This document shows positions 49,701 to 63,800 of a stretch of 64,000 bases of DNA, piece after piece. The stretch is taken from the NCBI GenBank assembly GCA_019096065.1, contig JAGUCH010000002.1, positions 12,164,501 through 12,228,500 on the forward strand. Direction: 5' to 3'. The notes under the pieces are model-generated. The model worked only from the letters and a program-made list of their open reading frames with translations, had not been told where the DNA came from and did not search any database. The position numbers and the translations under genes are program-made. The stretch is from Paracyclopina nana (Eukaryota; Arthropoda; Copepoda; Cyclopoida; Cyclopettidae). Each line of letters opens with the position of its first letter. Positions within the stretch are counted from its first letter, which is position 1.

Positions 49701-52304
49701 TGAGGTTCCCAAGTCATGTCTGACTTGTCCCCAGAGTCCCTTGAGCCAGTGTGAATTTTCACATTTTTCGCCAATTTTCAGTTGGGTTAGGTTAGAAACT
49801 GGAGTGAGGTTAGGTTAGGTTTAGCTTTATGGCAGCCATTTTTGATCTCAGCACCAAACCAAATGCTGTTTTGAGGTTCCCAAGTCATGTCTGACTTGTC
49901 CCCAGAGTCCCTTGAGCCAGTGTGAATTTTCTTATTTTCCGCCAATTTTCAGTTCGGTTAGGTTAGAAACTGGAGTGAGGTTAGGTTAGGTTTAGCTTTA
50001 TGGCAGCCATTTTTGATCTCAGCACCAAACCAAATGCTGTTTTGAGGTTCCCAAGTCATGTCTGACTTGTCCCCAGAGTCCCTTGAGCCAGTGTGAATTT
50101 TCACATTTTTTGCCAATTTTCAGTTGGGTTAGGTTAGAAACTGGAGTGAGGTTAGGTTAGGTTTAGCTTTATGGCAGCCATTTTTGATCTCAGCACCAAA
50201 CCAAATGCTGTTTTGAGGTTCCCAAGTCATGTCTGACTTGTCCCCAGAGTCCCTTGAGCCAGTGTGAATTTTCACATTTTTTGCCAATTTTCAGTTGGGT
50301 TAGGTTAGAAACTGGAGTGAGGTTAGGTTAGGTTTAGCTTTATGGCAGCCATTTTTGATCTCAGCACCAAACCAAATGCTGTTTTGAGGTTCCCAAGTCA
50401 TGTCTGACTTGTCCCCAGAGTCCCTTGAGCCAGTGTGAATTTTCACATTTTTTGCCAATTTTCAGTTGGGTTAGGTTAGAAACTGGAGTGAGGTTAGGTT
50501 AGGTTTAGCTTTATGGCAGCCATTTTTGATCTCAGCACCAAACCAAATGCTGTTTTGAGGTTCCCAAGTCATGTCTGACTTGTCCCCAGAGTCCCTTGAG
50601 CCAGTGTGAATTTTCACATTTTTTGCCAATTTTCAGTTGGGTTAGGTTAGAAACTGGAGTGAGGTTAGGTTAGGTTTAGCTTTATGGCAGCCATTTTTGA
50701 TCTCAGCACCAAACCAAATGCTGTTTTGAGGTTCCCAAGTCATGTCTGACTTGTCCCCAGAGTCCCTTGAGCCAGTGTGAATTTTCACATTTTTCACCAA
50801 TTTTCAGTTCGGTTAGGTTAGAAACTGGAGTGAGGTTAGGTTAGGTTTAGCTTTATGGCAGCCATTTTTGATCTCAGCACCAAACCAAATGCTGTTTTGA
50901 GGTTCCCAAGTCATGTCTGACTTGTCCCCAGAGTCCCTTGAGCCAGTGTGAATTTTCACATTTTTTGCCAATTTTCAGTTGGGTTAGGTTAGAAACTGGA
51001 GTGAGGTTAGGTTAGGTTTAGCTTTATGGCAGCCATTTTTGATCTCAGCACCAAACCAAATGCTGTTTTGAGGTTCCCAAGTCATGTCTGACTTGTCCCC
51101 TGAGTCCCTTGAGCCAGTGTGAATTTTGACATTTTTTGCCAATTTTCAGTTGGGTTAGGTTAGAAACTGGAGTGAGGTTAGGTTAGGTTTAGCTTTATGG
51201 CAGCCATTTTTGATCTCAGCACCAAACCAAATGCTGTTTTGAGGTTCCCAAGTCATGTCTGACTTGTCCCCAGAGTCCCTTGAGCCAGTGTGAATTTTCA
51301 CATTTTTTGCCAATTTTCAGTTGGGTTAGGTTAGAAACTGGAGTGAGGTTAGGTTAGGTTTAGCTTTATGGCAGCCATTTTTGATCTCAGCACCAAACCA
51401 AATGCTGTTTTGAGGTTCCCAAGTCATGTCTGACTTGTCCCCTGAGTCCCTTGAGCCAGTGTGAATTTTCACATTTTTCGCCAATTTTCAGTTCTTATAG
51501 GTTAGAAACTGGAGTGAGGTTAGGTTAGGTTTAGCTTTATGGCAGCCATTTTTGATCTCAGCACCAAACCAAATGCTGTTTTGAGGTTCCCAAGTCATGT
51601 CTGACTTGTCCCCAGAGTCCCTTGAGCCAGTGTGAATTTTCACATTTTTTGCCAATTTTCAGTTGGGTTAGGTTAGAAACTGGAGTGAGGTTAGGTTAGG
51701 TTTAGCTTTATGGCAGCCATTTTTGATCTCAGCACCAAACCAAATGCTGTTTTGAGGTTCCCAAGTCATGTCTGACTTGTCCCCAGAGTCCCTTGAGCCA
51801 GTGTGAATTTTCACATTTTTCGCCAATTTTCAGTTGGGTTAGGTTAGAAACTGGAGTGAGGTTAGGTTAGGTTTAGCTTTATGGCAGCCATTTTTGATCT
51901 CAGCACCAAACCAAATGCTGTTTTGAGGTTCCCAAGTCATGTCTGACTTGTCCCCAGAGTCCCTTGAGCCAGTGTGAATTTTCACATTTTTCGCCAATTT
52001 TCAGTTCTTATAGGTTAGAAACTGGAGTGAGGTTAGGTTAGGTTTAGCTTTATGGCAGCCATTTTTGATCTCAGCACCAAACCAAATGCTGTTTTGAGGT
52101 TCCCAAGTCATGTCTGACTTGTCCCCAGAGTCCCTTGAGCCAGTGTGAATTTTGACATTTTTTGCCAATTTTCAGTTCGGTTAGGTTAGAAACTGGAGTG
52201 AGGTTAGGTTAGGTTTAGCTTTATGGCAGCCATTTTTGATCTCAGCACCAAACCAAATGCTGTTTTGAGGTTCCCAAGTCATGTCTGACTTGTCCCCAGA
52301 GTCC

Positions 52305-54800
52305 CTTGAGCCAGGTTAGGTTAGAAACTGGAGTGAGGTTAGGTTAGGTTTAGCTTTATGGCAGCCATTTTTGATCTCAGCACCAAACCAAATGCTGTTT
52401 TGAGGTTCCCAAGTCATGTCTGACTTGTCCCCAGAGTCCCTTGAGCCAGTGTGAATTTTCACATTTTTTGCCAATTTTCAGTTCGGTTAGGTTAGAAACT
52501 GGAGTGAGGTTAGGTTAGGTTTAGCTTTATGGCAGCCATTTTTGATCTCAGCACCAAACCAAATGCTGTTTTGAGGTTCCCAAGTCATGTCTGACTTGTC
52601 CCCAGAGTCCCTTGAGCCAGTGTGAATTTTGACATTTTTTGCCAATTTTCAGTTGGGTTAGGTTAGAAACTGGAGTGAGGTTAGGTTAGGTTTAGCTTTA
52701 TGGCAGCCATTTTTGATCTCAGCACCAAACCAAATGCTGTTTTGAGGTTCCCAAGTCATGTCTGACTTGTCCCCAGAGTCCCTTGAGCCAGGTTAGGTTA
52801 GAAACTGGAGTGAGGTTAGGTTAGGTTTAGCTTTATGGCAGCCATTTTTGATCTCAGCACCAAACCAAATGCTGTTTTGAGGTTCCCAAGTCATGTCTGA
52901 CTTGTCCCCAGAGTCCCTTGAGCCAGTGTGAATTTTCACATTTTTCGCCAATTTTCAGTTGGGTTAGGTTAGAAACTGGAGTGAGGTTAGGTTAGGTTTA
53001 GCTTTATGGCAGCCATTTTTGATCTCAGCACCAAACCAAATGCTGTTTTGAGGTTCCCAAGTCATGTCTGACTTGTCCCCAGAGTCCCTTGAGCCAGTGT
53101 GAATTTTGACATTTTTTGCCAATTTTCAGTTGGGTTAGGTTAGAAACTGGAGTGAGGTTAGGTTAGGTTTAGCTTTATGGCAGCCATTTTTGATCTCAGC
53201 ACCAAACCAAATGCTGTTTTGAGGTTCCCAAGTCATGTCTGACTTGTCCCCAGAGTCCCTTGAGCCAGTGTGAATTTTCACATTTTTCGCCAATTTTCAG
53301 TTCGGTTAGGTTAGAAACTGGAGTGAGGTTAGGTTAGGTTTAGCTTTATGGCAGCCATTTTTGATCTCAGCACCAAACCAAATGCTGTTTTGAGGTTCCC
53401 AAGTCATGTCTGACTTGTCCCCAGAGTCCCTTGAGCCAGTGTGAATTTTCACATTTTTCGCCAATTTTCAGTTCGGTTAGGTTAGAAACTGGAGTGAGGT
53501 TAGGTTAGGTTTAGCTTTATGGCAGCCATTTTTGATCTCAGCACCAAACCAAATGCTGTTTTGAGGTTCCCAAGTCATGTCTGACTTGTCCCCAGAGTCC
53601 CTTGAGCCAGTGTGAATTTTCACATTTTTTGCCAATTTTCAGTTGGGTTAGGTTAGAAACTGGAGTGAGGTTAGGTTAGGTTTAGCTTTATGGCAGCCAT
53701 TTTTGATCTCAGCACCAAACCAAATGCTGTTTTGAGGTTCCCAAGTCATGTCTGACTTGTCCCCAGAATCCCTTGAGCCAGTGTGAATTTTCACATTTTT
53801 TGCCAATTTTCAGTTCGGTTAGGTTAGGTTAGGTTTAGCTTTATGGCAGCCATTTTTGATCTCAGCACCAAACCAAATGCTGTTTTGAGGTTCCCAAGTC
53901 ATGTCTGACTTGTCCCCAGAGTCCCTTGAGCCAGTGTGGTTTTCAGTTGGGTTAGGTTAGAAACTGGAGTGAGGTTAGGTTAGGTTTAGCTTTATGGCAG
54001 CCATTTTTGATCTCAGCACCAAACCAAATGCTGTTTTGAGGTTCCCAAGTCATGTCTGACTTGTCCCCAGAGTCCCTTGAGCCAGTGTGGTTTTCAGTTG
54101 GGTTAGGTTAGAAACTGGAGTGAGGTTAGGTTAGGTTTAGCTTTATGGCAGCCATTTTTGATCTCAGCACCAAACCAAATGCTGTTTTGAGGTTCCCAAG
54201 TCATGTCTGACTTGTCCCCAGAGTCCCTTGAGCCAGTGTGAATTTTCACATTTTTTGCCAATTTTCAGTTGGGTTAGGTTAGAAACTGGAGTGAGGTTAG
54301 GTTAGGTTTAGCTTTATGGCAGCCATTTTTGATCTCAGCACCAAACCAAATGCTGTTTTGAGGTTCCCAAGTCATGTCTGACTTGTCCCCAGAGTCCCTT
54401 GAGCCAGTGTGAATTTTGACATTTTTTGCCAATTTTCAGTTGGGTTAGGTTAGAAACTGGAGTGAGGTTAGGTTAGGTTTAGCTTTATGGCAGCCATTTT
54501 TGATCTCAGCACCAAACCAAATGCTGTTTTGAGGTTCCCAAGTCATGTCTGACTTGTCCCCAGAGTCCCTTGAGCCAGTGTGAATTTTCACATTTTTCGC
54601 CAATTTTCAGTTGGGTTAGGTTAGAAACTGGAGTGAGGTTAGGTTAGGTTTAGCTTTATGGCAGCCATTTTTGATCTCAGCACCAAACCAAATGCTGTTT
54701 TGAGGTTCCCAAGTCATGTCTGACTTGTCCCCAGAATCCCTTGAGCCAGTGTGAATTTTCACATTTTTTGCCAATTTTCAGTTCGGTTAGGTTAGGTTAG
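52305..54800 (+). repeat. Cluster of truncated satellite monomers
   Basis: Three kinds of short monomer occur in pairs. At about 52313 and 52791, GAGCCAG joins directly to GTTAGGTTAG, losing the whole tail. At about 53817 and 54787, AGAAACTGGAGTGAGGTT-like sequence is lost between two GGTTAG copies. At about 53937 and 54089, CCAGTGTG joins to GTTTTCAGTTGGG. Each pair shares the same junction, so each member pair arose by copying rather than by independent deletion. Confidence 0.85.
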
Positions 54801-57800
54801 GTTTAGCTTTATGGCAGCCATTTTTGATCTCAGCACCAAACCAAATGCTGTTTTGAGGTTCCCAAGTCATGTCTGACTTGTCCCCAGAGTCCCTTGAGCC
54901 AGTGTGAATTTTCACATTTTTTGCCAATTTTCAGTTGGGTTAGGTTAGAAACTGGAGTGAGGTTAGGTTAGGTTTAGCTTTATGGCAGCCATTTTTGATC
55001 TCAGCACCAAACCAAATGCTGTTTTGAGGTTCCCAAGTCATGTCTGACTTGTCCCCAGAGTCCCTTGAGCCAGTGTGAATTTTCACATTTTTTGCCAATT
55101 TTCAGTTGGGTTAGGTTAGAAACTGGAGTGAGGTTAGGTTAGGTTTAGCTTTATGGCAGCCATTTTTGATCTCAGCACCAAACCAAATGCTGTTTTGAGG
55201 TTCCCAAGTCATGTCTGACTTGTCCCCAGAGTCCCTTGAGCCAGTGTGAATTTTCACATTTTTTGCCAATTTTCAGTTGGGTTAGGTTAGAAACTGGAGT
55301 GAGGTTAGGTTAGGTTTAGCTTTATGGCAGCCATTTTTGATCTCAGCACCAAACCAAATGCTGTTTTGAGGTTCCCAAGTCATGTCTGACTTGTCCCCAG
55401 AGTCCCTTGAGCCAGTGTGAAGTTTAAGATTGTTGGCCACTTTTGAGTTGGGTTAGGTTAGAAACTGGAGTGAGGTTAGGTTAGGTTTAGCTTTATGGCA
55501 GCCATTTTTGATCTCAGCACCAAACCAAATGCTGTTTTGAGGTTCCCAAGTCATGTCTGACTTGTCCCCAGAGTCCCTTGAGCCAGTGTGAATTTTCACA
55601 TTTTTCGCCAATTTTCAGTTCGGTTAGGTTAGAAACTGGAGTGAGGTTAGGTTAGGTTTAGCTTTATGGCAGCCATTTTTGATCTCAGCACCAAACCAAA
55701 TGCTGTTTTGAGGTTCCCAAGTCATGTCTGACTTGTCCCCAGAGTCCCTTGAGCCAGTGTGAATTTTCACATTTTTCGCCAATTTTCAGTTGGGTTAGGT
55801 TAGAAACTGGAGTGAGGTTAGGTTAGGTTTAGCTTTATGGCAGCCATTTTTGATCTCAGCACCAAACCAAATGCTGTTTTGAGGTTCCCAAGTCATGTCT
55901 GACTTGTCCCCAGAATCCCTTGAGCCAGTGTGAATTTTCACATTTTTCGCCAATTTTCAGTTGGGTTAGGTTAGAAACTGGAGTGAGGTTAGGTTAGGTT
56001 TAGCTTTATGGCAGCCATTTTTGATCTCAGCACCAAACCAAATGCTGTTTTGAGGTTCCCAAGTCATGTCTGACTTGTCCCCAGAGTCCCTTGAGCCAGT
56101 GTGAATTTTGACATTTTTTGCCAATTTTCAGTTGGGTTAGGTTAGAAACTGGAGTGAGGTTAGGTTAGGTTTAGCTTTATGGCAGCCATTTTTGATCTCA
56201 GCACCAAACCAAATGCTGTTTTGAGGTTCCCAAGTCATGTCTGACTTGTCCCCAGAGTCCCTTGAGCCAGTGTGAATTTTCACATTTTTCGCCAATTTTC
56301 AGTTCGGTTAGGTTAGAAACTGGAGTGAGGTTAGGTTAGGTTTAGCTTTATGGCAGCCATTTTTGATCTCAGCACCAAACCAAATGCTGTTTTGAGGTTC
56401 CCAAGTCATGTCTGACTTGTCCCCAGAGTCCCTTGAGCCAGTGTGAATTTTCACATTTTTTGCCAATTTTCAGTTGGGTTAGGTTAGAAACTGGAGTGAG
56501 GTTAGGTTAGGTTTAGCTTTATGGCAGCCATTTTTGATCTCAGCACCAAACCAAATGCTGTTTTGAGGTTCCCAAGTCATGTCTGACTTGTCCCCAGAGT
56601 CCCTTGAGCCAGTGTGAATTTTCACATTTTTTGCCAATTTTCAGTTGGGTTAGGTTAGAAACTGGAGTGAGGTTAGGTTAGGTTTAGCTTTATGGCAGCC
56701 ATTTTTGATCTCAGCACCAAACCAAATGCTGTTTTGAGGTTCCCAAGTCATGTCTGACTTGTCCCCAGAGTCCCTTGAGCCAGTGTGAATTTTCACATTT
56801 TTTTGCCAATTTTCAGTTGGGTTAGGTTAGAAACTGGAGTGAGGTTAGGTTAGGTTTAGCTTTATGGCAGCCATTTTTGATCTCAGCACCAAACCAAATG
56901 CTGTTTTGAGGTTCCCAAGTCATGTCTGACTTGTCCCCAGAGTCCCTTGAGCCAGTGTGAATTTTCACATTTTTTGCCAATTTTCAGTTGGGTTAGGTTA
57001 GAAACTGGAGTGAGGTTAGGTTAGGTTTAGCTTTATGGCAGCCATTTTTGATCTCAGCACCAAACCAAATGCTGTTTTGAGGTTCCCAAGTCATGTCTGA
57101 CTTGTCCCCAGAGTCCCTTGAGCCAGTGTGAATTTTCACATTTTTTGCCAATTTTCAGTTGGGTTAGGTTAGAAACTGGAGTGAGGTTAGGTTAGGTTTA
57201 GCTTTATGGCAGCCATTTTTGATCTCAGCACCAAACCAAATGCTGTTTTGAGGTTCCCAAGTCATGTCTGACTTGTCCCCAGAGTCCCTTGAGCCAGTGT
57301 GAATTTTTACATTTTTTGCCAATTTTCAGTTGGGTTAGGTTAGAAACTGGAGTGAGGTTAGGTTAGGTTTAGCTTTATGGCAGCCATTTTTGATCTCAGC
57401 ACCAAACCAAATGCTGTTTTGAGGTTCCCAAGTCATGTCTGACTTGTCCCCAGAGTCCCTTGAGCCAGTGTGAATTTTCACATTTTTTGCCAATTTTCAG
57501 TTGGGTTAGGTTAGAAACTGGAGTGAGGTTAGGTTAGGTTTAGCTTTATGGCAGCCATTTTTGATCTCAGCACCAAACCAAATGCTGTTTTGAGGTTCCC
57601 AAGTCATGTCTGACTTGTCCCCAGAGTCCCTTGAGCCAGTGTGAATTTTCACATTTTTCGCCAATTTTCAGTTGGGTTAGGTTAGAAACTGGAGTGAGGT
57701 TAGGTTAGGTTTAGCTTTATGGCAGCCATTTTTGATCTCAGCACCAAACCAAATGCTGTTTTGAGGTTCCCAAGTCATGTCTGACTTGTCCCCAGAGTCC

Positions 57801-60800
57801 CTTGAGCCAGTGTGAATTTTGACATTTTTGCCAATTTTCAGTTGGGTTAGGTTAGAAACTGGAGTGAGGTTAGGTTAGGTTTAGCTTTATGGCAGCCATT
57901 TTTGATCTCAGCACCAAACCAAATGCTGTTTTGAGGTTCCCAAGTCATGTCTGACTTGTCCCCAGAGTCCCTTGAGCCAGTGTGAATTTTCACATTTTTC
58001 GCCAATTTTCAGTTCGGTTAGGTTAGAAACTGGAGTGAGGTTAGGTTAGGTTTAGCTTTATGGCAGCCATTTTTGATCTCAGCACCAAACCAAATGCTGT
58101 TTTGAGGTTCCCAAGTCATGTCTGACTTGTCCCCAGAGTCCCTTGAGCCAGTGTGAATTTTCACATTTTTCGCCAATTTTCAGTTCGGTTAGGTTAGAAA
58201 CTGGAGTGAGGTTAGGTTAGGTTTAGCTTTATGGCAGCCATTTTTGATCTCAGCACCAAACCAAATGCTGTTTTGAGGTTCCCAAGTCATGTCTGACTTG
58301 TCCCCAGAGTCCCTTGAGCCAGTGTGAATTTTCACATTTTTTGCCAATTTTCAGTTCGGTTAGGTTAGAAACTGGAGTGAGGTTAGGTTAGGTTTAGCTT
58401 TATGGCAGCCATTTTTGATCTCAGCACCAAACCAAATGCTGTTTTGAGGTTCCCAAGTCATGTCTGACTTGTCCCCAGAGTCCCTTGAGCCAGTGTGAAT
58501 TTTCACATTTTTTGCCAATTTTCAGTTGGGTTAGGTTAGAAACTGAAGTGAGGTTAGGTTAGGTTTTAGCTTTATGGCAGCCATTTTTGATCTCAGCACC
58601 AAACCAAATGCTGTTTTGAGGTTCCCAAGTCATGTCTGACTTGTCCCCAGAGTCCCTTGAGCCAGTGTGAATTTTCACATTTTTTGCCAATTTTCAGTTC
58701 GGTTAGGTTAGAAACTGGAGTGAGGTTAGGTTAGGTTTAGCTTTATGGCAGCCATTTTTGATCTCAGCACCAAACCAAATGCTGTTTTGAGGTTCCCAAG
58801 TCATGTCTGACTTGTCCCCAGAGTCCCTTGAGCCAGTGTGAATTTTCACATTTTTCGCCAATTTTCAGTTGGGTTAGGTTAGAAACTGGAGTGAGGTTAG
58901 GTTAGGTTTAGCTTTATGGCAGCCATTTTTGATCTCAGCACCAAACCAAATGCTGTTTTGAGGTTCCCAAGTCATGTCTGACTTGTCCCCAGAGTCCCTT
59001 GAGCCAGTGTGAATTTTCACATTTATTGCCAATTTTCAGTTCGGTTAGGTTAGAAACTGGAGTGAGGTTAGGTTAGGTTTAGCTTTATGGCAGCCATTTT
59101 TGATCTCAGCACCAAACCAAATGCTGTTTTGAGGTTCCCAAGTCATGTCTGACTTGTCCCCAGAGTCCCTTGAGCCAGTGTGAATTTTCACATTTTTTGC
59201 CAATTTTCAGTTGGGTTAGGTTAGAAACTGGAGTGAGGTTAGGTTAGGTTTAGCTTTATGGCAGCCATTTTTGATCTCAGCACCAAACCAAATGCTGTTT
59301 TGAGGTTCCCAAGTCATGTCTGACTTGTCCCCAGAGTCCCTTGAGCCAGTGTGAATTTTCTTATTTTTTGCCAATTTTCAGTTCGGTTAGGTTAGAAACT
59401 GGAGTGAGGTTAGGTTAGGTTTAGCTTTATGGCAGCCATTTTTGATCTCAGCACCAAACCAAATGCTGTTTTGAGGTTCCCAAGTCATGTCTGACTTGTC
59501 CCCAGAGTCCCTTGAGCCAGTGTGAATTTTCACATTTTTTGCCAATTTTCAGTTGGGTTAGGTTAGAAACTGGAGTGAGGTTAGGTTAGGTTTAGCTTTA
59601 TGGCAGCCATTTTTGATCTCAGCACCAAACCAAATGCTGTTTTGAGGTTCCCAAGTCATGTCTGACTTGTCCCCAGAGTCCCTTGAGCCAGTGTGAATTT
59701 TCACATTTTTTGCCAATTTTCAGTTGGGTTAGGTTAGAAACTGGAGTGAGGTTAGGTTAGGTTTAGCTTTATGGCAGCCATTTTGATCTCAGCACCAAAC
59801 CAAATGCTGTTTTGAGGTTCCCAAGTCATGTCTGACTTGTCCCCAGAGTCCCTTGAGCCAGTGTGAATTTTCACATTTTTTGCCAATTTTCAGTTGGGTT
59901 AGGTTAGAAACTGGAGTGAGGTTAGGTTAGGTTTAGCTTTATGGCAGCCATTTTTGATCTCAGCACCAAACCAAATGCTGTTTTGAGGTTCCCAAGTCAT
60001 GTCTGACTTGTCCCCAGAGTCCCTTGAGCCAGTGTGAATTTTATCGGTTTTGGGCCGTGTTGGGTTAGGTTAGAAACTGGAGTGAGGTTAGGTTAGGTTT
60101 AGCTTTATGGCAGCCATTTTTGATCTCAGCACCAAACCAAATGCTGTTTTGAGGTTCCCAAGTCATGTCTGACTTGTCCCCAGAGTCCCTTGAGCCAGTG
60201 TGATTTTTCACTTTTTCGCCAATTTTCAGTTGGGTTAGGTTAGAAACTGGAGTGAGGTTAGGTTAGGTTTAGCTTTATGGCAGCCATTTTTGATCTCAGC
60301 ACCAAACCAAATGCTGTTTTGAGGTTCCCAAGTCATGTCTGACTTGTCCCCAGAGTCCCTTGAGCCAGTGTGAATTTTCACATTTTTTGCCAATTTTCAG
60401 TTGGGTTAGGTTAGAAACTGGAGTGAGGTTAGGTTAGGTTTAGCTTTATGGCAGCCATTTTTGATCTCAGCACCAAACCAAATGCTGTTTTGAGGTTCCC
60501 AAGTCATGTCTGACTTGTCCCCAGAGTCCCTTGAGCCAGTGTGAATTTTCACATTTTTTGCCAATTTTCAGTTGGGTTAGGTTAGAAACTGGAGTGAGGT
60601 TAGGTTAGGTTTAGCTTTATGGCAGCCATTTTTGATCTCAGCACCAAACCAAATGCTGTTTTGAGGTTCCCAAGTCATGTCTGACTTGTCCCCAGAGTCC
60701 CTTGAGCCAGTGTGAATTTTCACATTTTTCGCCAATTTTCAGTTGGGTTAGGTTAGAAACTGGAGTGAGGTTAGGTTAGGTTTAGCTTTATGGCAGCCAT

Positions 60801-63800
60801 TTTTGATCTCAGCACCAAACCAAATGCTGTTTTGAGGTTCCCAAGTCATGTCTGACTTGTCCCCAGAGTCCCTTGAGCCAGTGTGAATTTTCACATTTTT
60901 TGCCAATTTTCAGTTGGGTTAGGTTAGAAACTGGATTGAGGTTAGGTTAGGTTTAGCTTTATGGCAGCCATTTTTGATCTCAGCACCAAACCAAATGCTG
61001 TTTTGAGGTTCCCAAGTCATGTCTGACTTGTCCCCAGAGTCCCTTGAGCCAGTGTGAATTTTCACATTTTTTGCCAATTTTCAGTTGGGTTAGGTTAGAA
61101 ACTGGAGTGAGGTTAGGTTAGGTTTAGCTTTATGGCAGCCATTTTTGATCTCAGCACCAAACCAAATGCTGTTTTGAGGTTCCCAAGTCATGTCTGACTT
61201 GTCCCCAGAGTCCCTTGAGCCAGTGTGAATTTTCACATTTTTTGCCAATTTTCAGTTGGGTTAGGTTAGAAACTGGAGTGAGGTTAGGTTAGGTTTTAGC
61301 TTTATGGCAGCCATTTTTGATCTCAGCACCAAACCAAATGCTGTTTTGAGGTTCCCAAGTCATGTCTGACTTGTCCCCAGAGTCCCTTGAGCCAGTGTGA
61401 ATTTTCACATTTTTTGCCAATTTTCAGTTGGGTTAGGTTAGAAACTGGAGTGAGGTTAGGTTAGGTTTAGCTTTATGGCAGCCATTTTTGATCTCAGCAC
61501 CAAACCAAATGCTGTTTTGAGGTTCCCAAGTCATGTCTGACTTGTCCCCAGAGTCCCTTGAGCCAGTGTGAATTTTCACATTTTTCGCCAATTTTCAGTT
61601 GGGTTAGGTTAGAAACTGGAGTGAGGTTAGGTTAGGTTTAGCTTTATGGCAGCCATTTTTGATCTCAGCACCAAACCAAATGCTGTTTTGAGGTTCCCAA
61701 GTCATGTCTGACTTGTCCCCAGAGTCACTTGAGCCAGTGTGAATTTTCACATTTTTCGCCAATTTTCAGTTGGGTTAGGTTAGAAACTGGAGTGAGGTTA
61801 GGTTAGGTTTAGCTTTATGGCAGCCATTTTTGATCTCAGTACCAAACCAAATGCTGTTTTGAGGTTCCCAAGTCATGTCTGACTTGTCCCCAGAGTCCCT
61901 TGAGCCAGTGTGAATTTTCACATTTTTTGCCAATTTTCAGTTGGGTTAGGTTAGAAACTGGAGTGAGGTTAGGTTAGGTTTAGCTTTATGGCAGCCATTT
62001 TTGATCTCAGCACCAAACCAAATGCTGTTTTGAGGTTCCCAAGTCATGTCTGACTTGTCCCCAGAGTCCCTTGAGCCAGTGTGAATTTTCACATTTTTTG
62101 CCAATTTTCAGTTGGGTTAGGTTAGAAACTGGAGTGAGGTTAGGTTAGGTTTAGCTTTATGGCAGCCATTTTTGATCTCAGCACCAAACCAAATGCTGTT
62201 TTGAGGTTCCCAAGTCATGTCTGACTTGTCCCCAGAGTCCCTTGAGCCAGTGTGAATTTTCACATTTTTCGCCAATTTTCAGTTGGGTTAGGTTAGAAAC
62301 TGGAGTGAGGTTAGGTTAGGTTTAGCTTTATGGCAGCCATTTTTGATCTCAGCACCAAACCAAATGCTGTTTTGAGGTTCCCAAGTCATGTCTGACTTGT
62401 CCCCAGAGTCCCTTGAGCCAGTGTGAATTTTCACATTTTTCGCCAATTTTCAGTTCGGTTAGGTTAGAAACTGGAGTGAGGTTAGGTTAGGTTTAGCTTT
62501 ATGGCAGCCATTTTTGATCTCAGCACCAAACCAAATGCTGTTTTGAGGTTCCCAAGTCATGTCTGACTTGTCCCCAGAGTCCCTTGAGCCAGTGTGAATT
62601 TTCACATTTTTTGCCAATTTTCAGTTGGGTTAGGTTAGAAACTGGAGTGAGGTTAGGTTAGGTTTAGCTTTATGGCAGCCATTTTTGATCTCAGCACCAA
62701 ACCAAATGCTGTTTTGAGGTTCCCAAGTCATGTCTGACTTGTCCCCAGAGTCCCTTGAGCCAGTGTGAATTTTCACATTTTTCGCCAATTTTCAGTTGGG
62801 TTAGGTTAGAAACTGGAGTGAGGTTAGGTTAGGTTTAGCTTTATGGCAGCCATTTTTGATCTCAGCACCAAACCAAATGCTGTTTTGAGGTTCCCAAGTC
62901 ATGTCTGACTTGTCCCCAGAGTCCCTTGAGCCAGTGTGAATTTTCACATTTTTCGCCAATTTTCAGTTGGGTTAGGTTAGAAACTGGAGTGAGGTTAGGT
63001 TAGGTTTAGCTTTATGGCAGCCATTTTTGATCTCAGCACCAAACCAAATGCTGTTTTGAGGTTCCCAAGTCATGTCTAACTTGTCGATCGAGGCGCTCGA
63101 GCCAGTGTGAATTTTCACATTTTTTGCCAATTTTCAGTTGGGTTAGGTTAGAAACTGGAGTGAGGTTAGGTTAGGTTTAGCTTTATGGCAGCCATTTTTG
63201 ATCTCAGCACCAAACCAAATGCTGTTTTGAGGTTCCCAAGTCATGTCTGACTTGTCCCCAGAGTCCCTTGAGCCAGTGTGAATTTTCACATTTTTCGCCA
63301 ATTTTCAGTTGGGTTAGGTTAGAAACTGGAGTGAGGTTAGGTTAGGTTTAGCTTTATGGCAGCCATTTTTGATCTCAGCACCAAACCAAATGCTGTTTTG
63401 AGGTTCCCAAGTCATGTCTGACTTGTCCCCAGAGTCCCTTGAGCCAGTGTGAATTTTCACATTTTTCGCCAATTTTCAGTTGGGTTAGGTTAGAAACTGG
63501 AGTGAGGTTAGGTTAGGTTTAGCTTTATGGCAGCCATTTTTGATCTCAGCACCAAACCAAATGCTGTTTTGAGGTTCCCAAGTCATGTCTGACTTGTCCC
63601 CAGAGTCCCTTGAGCCAGTGTGAATTTTCACATTTTTCGCCAATTTTCAGTTGGGTTAGGTTAGAAACTGGAGTGAGGTTAGGTTAGGTTTAGCTTTATG
63701 GCAGCCATTTTTGATCTCAGTACCAAACCAAATGCTGTTTTGAGGTCTGACTTGTCCCCAGAGTCCCTTGAGCCAGTGTGAATTTTCACATTTTTCGCCA

